A program made the translations under genes and the position numbers. A DNA stretch of 9,778 bases from Defluviitaleaceae bacterium (lineage in GTDB: Bacteria > Bacillota > Clostridia > Lachnospirales > WQUN01). The notes under the pieces were generated by a model that saw only the letters and a list, made by a program, of their open reading frames with translations, was not told the origin of the DNA and searched no databases. Positions 7,421-9,778 of the stretch are shown one piece after another. Within the stretch, counting starts at the first letter, position 1, and each line of letters begins with the position of its first letter. The stretch covers positions 1 to 9,778 of the forward strand of contig WRDG01000067.1 of NCBI GenBank assembly GCA_009783525.1, in the 5' to 3' direction.

Positions 7421-7702
7421 TCACATCTTCTTGTTGATTATGTGCCTGATATGCCGTTCGGTAAAACCGAAACGGTTTGCCAGGTATTTGAAGTTATAGC
7501 CGTCGAATTCGTTTTGCGCGGCTTTTTCAAGGCAATGCGAAAAAATATTTTTTACGGACGGTACATAGAATGACATGCCGCTGAAATTTTCGCACAGCTC
7601 GAACAACGCGTCGAAGCCGTCCAATCCGATCCATTCGTTAAACGGCGGCTTAATCAATTCCTTGTGGTCGACCGCGGCCATCCTGATAGTTTGCTTTTCC
7701 AT
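7421..7702 (-). CDS. Mor-family (phage Mu Mor/C-like) transcriptional regulator
   Basis: Small DNA-binding protein of 93 aa, likely a transcription activator acting as a dimer. Residues 24-48 (WIGLDGFDALFELCENFSG, then FYVP) match the Mor dimerisation domain pattern of GL-x-x-A-x-x-L followed by GG-x-x-x-YVP. Residues 66-90 (FDGYNFKYLANRFGFTERH) form the helix-turn-helix, with the usual aromatic-rich, N-containing lead-in. The ATG at 7700-7702 has GGAGG 5 nt upstream, and a promoter lies behind it. No phage genes are nearby, so this is a chromosomal stand-alone Mor-like regulator; such genes occur widely in Bacillota. Its stop codon directly abuts the stop of the convergent glycosidase gene. 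Target unknown. Confidence 0.82.
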   Translation of the reverse strand: MEKQTIRMAAVDHKELIKPPFNEWIGLDGFDALFELCENFSGMSFYVPSVKNIFSHCLEKAAQNEFDGYNFKYLANRFGFTERHIRHIINKKM

Positions 7703-7737
7703 AAGTTCCTCCGATTCGAATTATTGTTCGTCTGTAA

Positions 7738-7766
7738 ATATTACTCATTATATTAGTATATGTCAA
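7738..7766 (-). promoter_or_regulatory. Promoter for the Mor-like regulator
   Basis: On the minus strand, a perfect -35 TTGACA (7761-7766), 17-nt spacer and -10 TAATAT (7738-7743; 4 of 6). A perfect TATAAT also lies within the spacer but at the wrong distance. The -35 begins one base after the rpmB terminator T-run. Confidence 0.6.
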
Positions 7767-7767
7767 C

Positions 7768-7797
7768 AAAAAAAGCGGCCGCATATGGGCCGCTTTT
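7768..7797 (-). terminator. Intrinsic terminator downstream of rpmB
   Basis: A 10-bp stem (7788-7797 with 7771-7780; GCGGCC core), 7-nt loop, and seven T on the minus strand (7774-7768). On the plus strand the stem ends in TTTT, so weak bidirectional action is possible. It lies 12 bases past the rpmB stop. Confidence 0.9.
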
Positions 7798-7809
7798 GCT
7801 TGGCTATAA

Positions 7810-8010
7810 TTAGATATTGCGGGTTACCTTTCCGGACCGCAAGCACCTCGTGCAGACATGAGCCTGACGGATATGCCCGCCGTCGTTGATTTGCACTTTT
7901 TTTATGTTTGAACGCCACATCCTGTTTGCACGCCTCGACACCTGGCTGCGCGTGATGCTGATCCTGTGTCCGGTAAGAATGCCTTTTTCACAAATTTCAC
8001 ATTTTGCCAT
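7810..8010 (-). CDS. rpmB: Large ribosomal subunit protein bL28
   Basis: Structural protein of the 50S subunit. The 66-aa product has the L28 core (GHRISITRSQVSRRAN, then MWRSNIKKVQ). It carries two cysteine pairs, C4-x2-C7 and C53-x2-C56, the zinc-binding (C+) version that is often paired with a zinc-free paralogue under Zur control in other bacteria. The ATG at 8008-8010 was chosen because GGGAGG lies 8 nt upstream; an in-frame GTG at 8017-8019 overlaps that site. Monocistronic, with its own promoter and terminator, set between accessory genes. Confidence 0.96.
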   Translation of the reverse strand: MAKCEICEKGILTGHRISITRSQVSRRANRMWRSNIKKVQINDGGHIRQAHVCTRCLRSGKVTRNI

Positions 8011-8018
8011 TATGTACA

Positions 8019-8024
8019 CCTCCC
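8019..8024 (-). promoter_or_regulatory. Ribosome binding site deciding the rpmB start
   Basis: GGGAGG on the minus strand, 8 nt before the ATG at 8010. It rules out the upstream GTG, which shares bases with it. Confidence 0.8.
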
Positions 8025-8062
8025 TGCATACGGAGAAAATTTTCTGTAATCAAGCGAGAGAT

Positions 8063-8091
8063 ATACTATCAAATTTATTCGTGACATGCAA
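8063..8091 (-). promoter_or_regulatory. Extended -10 promoter for rpmB
   Basis: On the minus strand, -10 TAGTAT (8063-8068; 4 of 6) is preceded by TGA, an extended -10 element. A weak -35 TTGCAT (8086-8091) lies 17 nt upstream. The predicted leader is about 45 nt. Confidence 0.45.
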
Positions 8092-8098
8092 GGCTTTT

Positions 8099-9493
8099 TT
8101 ATTCTTTGCCTGCGGCTTCGGCTTTGGCCTGTAATCTGCGTGCGGCCTCCGGGTCGCCTATATGAAGATGGTTGTACGCCTCGTCGCTTGTTTCGAACGG
8201 CTTGTCGCGTCCGCACCAGTTTACGTTCGTGTAGCTCGGGTTCGTCCGCCCCGTTTCTTTTTCACGCTTGGCTATGTGCGTATGCATTTTAGCTTTTAAT
8301 TTTTCTACAATGTCCGGCCGGCGGTCGGCCACGTTGAAATTTTCCTGCGGGTCGAGCACAAGGTTGTAAAGCTCCACTTCGGGCTTGTAATGGAAGTCCG
8401 GCTCGAGGGCGACTATAAGTTTCCACTCGGGCGTACGCCAACCGTGCTTGTGCATCCACGTCGCTTCGGTCAAATAATATTCCGTGCGTGATTCGAACGG
8501 CTCGTGGCGCACGAAATTCATCATGTTTCTGCCGTCGAAACAGATGTCCTTTTTAATGCCGAGCACGTCGAGCAGTGTCGGAAGTATGTCCGCGTGCGAA
8601 CATAATTCGCCGATACGCAGGCCGCCTTGCAAACCGCCTCTGTATTTGATCGCGAACGGTATCCGCAGCGTCGGGTCGTACAGGCCGTGGTGGTCGAAAT
8701 AGCACTCGTGGTCGTACAGTGTTTCGCCGTGGTCGGAAGTGATTGCGACTATAGTGTCGTCCGCAATTCCGAGCTGTTCCATTTTTTGGAATATGGCCTG
8801 TATGCATGCGTCCATGTATGCAACGGCACCGTCGTACTGTGCGATTATGTACTCTGAGTCTGTGCAGAACGGCGGGAACCATGTGTAGAAAAAATCGCAG
8901 AACGGTTTGAAATTATATATCGGCTCCAAAGACTTATTGTTTTTGTCATACTCATCCCCTTGGTAAAACATGCGTTCGTAAGGCGCGGGCGGAAGATACG
9001 GCGCGTGCGGATCCATGTGGCGCAAAAAAAGCAGAAACGGCTTGTCTTCGCCGGCGAGGCGTTCGAGTTCGGGAAGCGCGACTTCGTTTAAAGCTTCCGC
9101 TTTGTGCGAGCGCCCTTCGTCCCACGAGCCCCAGCCGGAAAAATGCAAAAATTTTTGAAACCCTGCATTGCCCCAATGCGCGTCCATGCCGACGCTTGTC
9201 GTGTTGTAGCCTTCATCGCTCAAAATAGACGCGAGCGTTTGCGTGCCTTCGGGCAGCCCGCCCTGATGCCGCAGCGCAACTACGTTGGTGTTGAACAAAT
9301 CCATTCCGGTTATCATGGAAGAGTAGCCCGGCGGCGTGGGAATGCTTGGCGCGAGGCACTGCTCGAACACGATCCCGTCCTCAAAAAATTTTGAAAGATG
9401 AGGCGTCGTCAGGCGGTGGTAGCCGTAAAGGCTCATATGGTCGCGGCGCAGGCTGTCCACTCCCAAAAATATTACGTTTGGTTTTTTTTTCAT
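8099..9493 (-). CDS. Sulfatase-fold hydrolase with Thr nucleophile (alkaline phosphatase superfamily)
   Basis: Predicted metal-dependent hydrolase of a sulfate, phosphate or phosphonate ester; 464 aa, no signal peptide, so probably cytoplasmic. The N-terminus NVIFLGVDSLRRDHMSLYGY gives metal ligand D13. The active-site segment TPPGYSSMITG (53-63) aligns with the sulfatase CxPxR signature through its LTG end. This puts Thr53 at the formylglycine position and Tyr57 in place of Arg. Further conserved elements are MDPHAPYLPP (H163), SDHGETL (D254, H255) and the HADILPTLLDVLGI helix at 300-313. The C-terminus has ELYNLVLDPQENFNVAD, typical of sulfatases. Thr nucleophiles occur in NPP, LtaS and EptA-type relatives, so the enzyme need not cleave sulfate or require maturation. 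The ATG overlaps the stop of the upstream creatininase-like gene by 4 bp, so the two are co-transcribed. No terminator is visible before rpmB. Confidence 0.9.
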   Translation of the reverse strand: MKKKPNVIFLGVDSLRRDHMSLYGYHRLTTPHLSKFFEDGIVFEQCLAPSIPTPPGYSSMITGMDLFNTNVVALRHQGGLPEGTQTLASILSDEGYNTTSVGMDAHWGNAGFQKFLHFSGWGSWDEGRSHKAEALNEVALPELERLAGEDKPFLLFLRHMDPHAPYLPPAPYERMFYQGDEYDKNNKSLEPIYNFKPFCDFFYTWFPPFCTDSEYIIAQYDGAVAYMDACIQAIFQKMEQLGIADDTIVAITSDHGETLYDHECYFDHHGLYDPTLRIPFAIKYRGGLQGGLRIGELCSHADILPTLLDVLGIKKDICFDGRNMMNFVRHEPFESRTEYYLTEATWMHKHGWRTPEWKLIVALEPDFHYKPEVELYNLVLDPQENFNVADRRPDIVEKLKAKMHTHIAKREKETGRTNPSYTNVNWCGRDKPFETSDEAYNHLHIGDPEAARRLQAKAEAAGKE

Positions 9494-9778
9494 GTGCTGT
9501 CCCTTTCTAACGCTTTTAATATAAGTTCAGACATCCTTTTAGATTGTCTGTCGATGCATTCGTTTCCGTATCCGGCAGATGCGTGGAGCCGCGGGTCTCT
9601 GCCGCCGACGCAAAGCGGAAATACATCCGGGTTTGGATCCAAGTATTCCATGTGAACCAACTCCGGACGCACAGCCATCATTATCGAAGTTTCGTTTGCT
9701 CCGGCGTGGTCGCACTGTATTCCATATTCGCCGTCGTCGCCCCAGCAGTGGAACATGCGCAGACCAAATTCCTTTTCC
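9490..9778 (-). CDS. Creatininase-family amidohydrolase (C-terminal part)
   Basis: The C-terminal 95 residues of a protein whose start lies beyond the window; the frame stays open past the ATG at 9754-9756 to the edge, so that ATG is internal. The segment CDHAGANETSIMMAVRPELV matches the creatininase-family signature H-[AG]-G-x-x-E-T-S followed by (M/L)-x-L-x-P-x-L-V, part of the active site. The metal ligands near the N-terminus cannot be seen. Family members hydrolyse creatinine and other cyclic amides, or C-C bonds in diketo-inositols (IolN-type), so the substrate is open. The stop TGA overlaps the sulfatase ATG (ATGA), an operon sign. Confidence 0.85.
   Translation of the reverse strand, partial: EKEFGLRMFHCWGDDGEYGIQCDHAGANETSIMMAVRPELVHMEYLDPNPDVFPLCVGGRDPRLHASAGYGNECIDRQSKRMSELILKALERDST

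Noticed and set aside
9490..9756. A complete 88-aa gene starting at the ATG at 9756
   Set aside because: The frame continues upstream to the window edge and the product is only the C-terminal part of a creatininase-family protein.

Overview
The window is ordinary bacterial chromosome, almost fully coding. It most resembles an anaerobic low-to-mid GC Bacillota (Clostridia-like) genome. The reasons are a translationally coupled greA-lysS pair, strong GGAGG-type ribosome binding sites, a four-cysteine L28 ribosomal protein, and accessory carbohydrate genes without signal peptides. The lower rank is a guess: no rRNA or marker tree can be read here.

Layout. Positions 1-50 hold two exact 23-bp tandem units that can form hairpins. 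On the minus strand follow lysS (61-1512) and greA (1512-1985), overlapping at TGATG, with a sigma70-like promoter and a 5'-terminal hairpin in front. Next, also on minus, is an MBL-fold hydrolase (2076-2930). A divergent intergenic region leads to a plus-strand hybrid histidine kinase with two receiver domains (3069-5354) and a strong intrinsic terminator. Only 20 bases after that terminator begins a 667-aa GH67/DUF4838-like glycosidase candidate (5417-7420). Its stop codon directly abuts that of a small convergent Mor-family regulator (7421-7702, minus). After a compact terminator/promoter junction come rpmB (7810-8010, minus), a sulfatase-fold hydrolase (8099-9493, minus) and the C-terminal part of a creatininase-family amidohydrolase (from 9490, minus, running off the window). 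The last two overlap by 4 bp.

How it fits together. Housekeeping genes (greA, lysS, rpmB) are interleaved with an accessory set: hybrid kinase, GH67-like protein, Mor-like regulator, sulfatase-like enzyme and creatininase-like enzyme. None of the three accessory enzymes has a visible signal peptide (the start of the creatininase is not in the window), so an intracellular catabolic module acting on an imported acidic or substituted saccharide is plausible. This is inference. Two enzymes deviate from textbook active sites. The sulfatase-fold protein has Thr where the formylglycine Cys/Ser belongs. The GH67-like protein keeps the Asp of the family signature but seems to lack Glu at the other catalytic positions. 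This pairing, next to a creatininase homologue, is the best candidate for undescribed biochemistry here. No CRISPR array, transposase, tRNA or rRNA was seen, and no gene-free stretch exceeds 300 bases.
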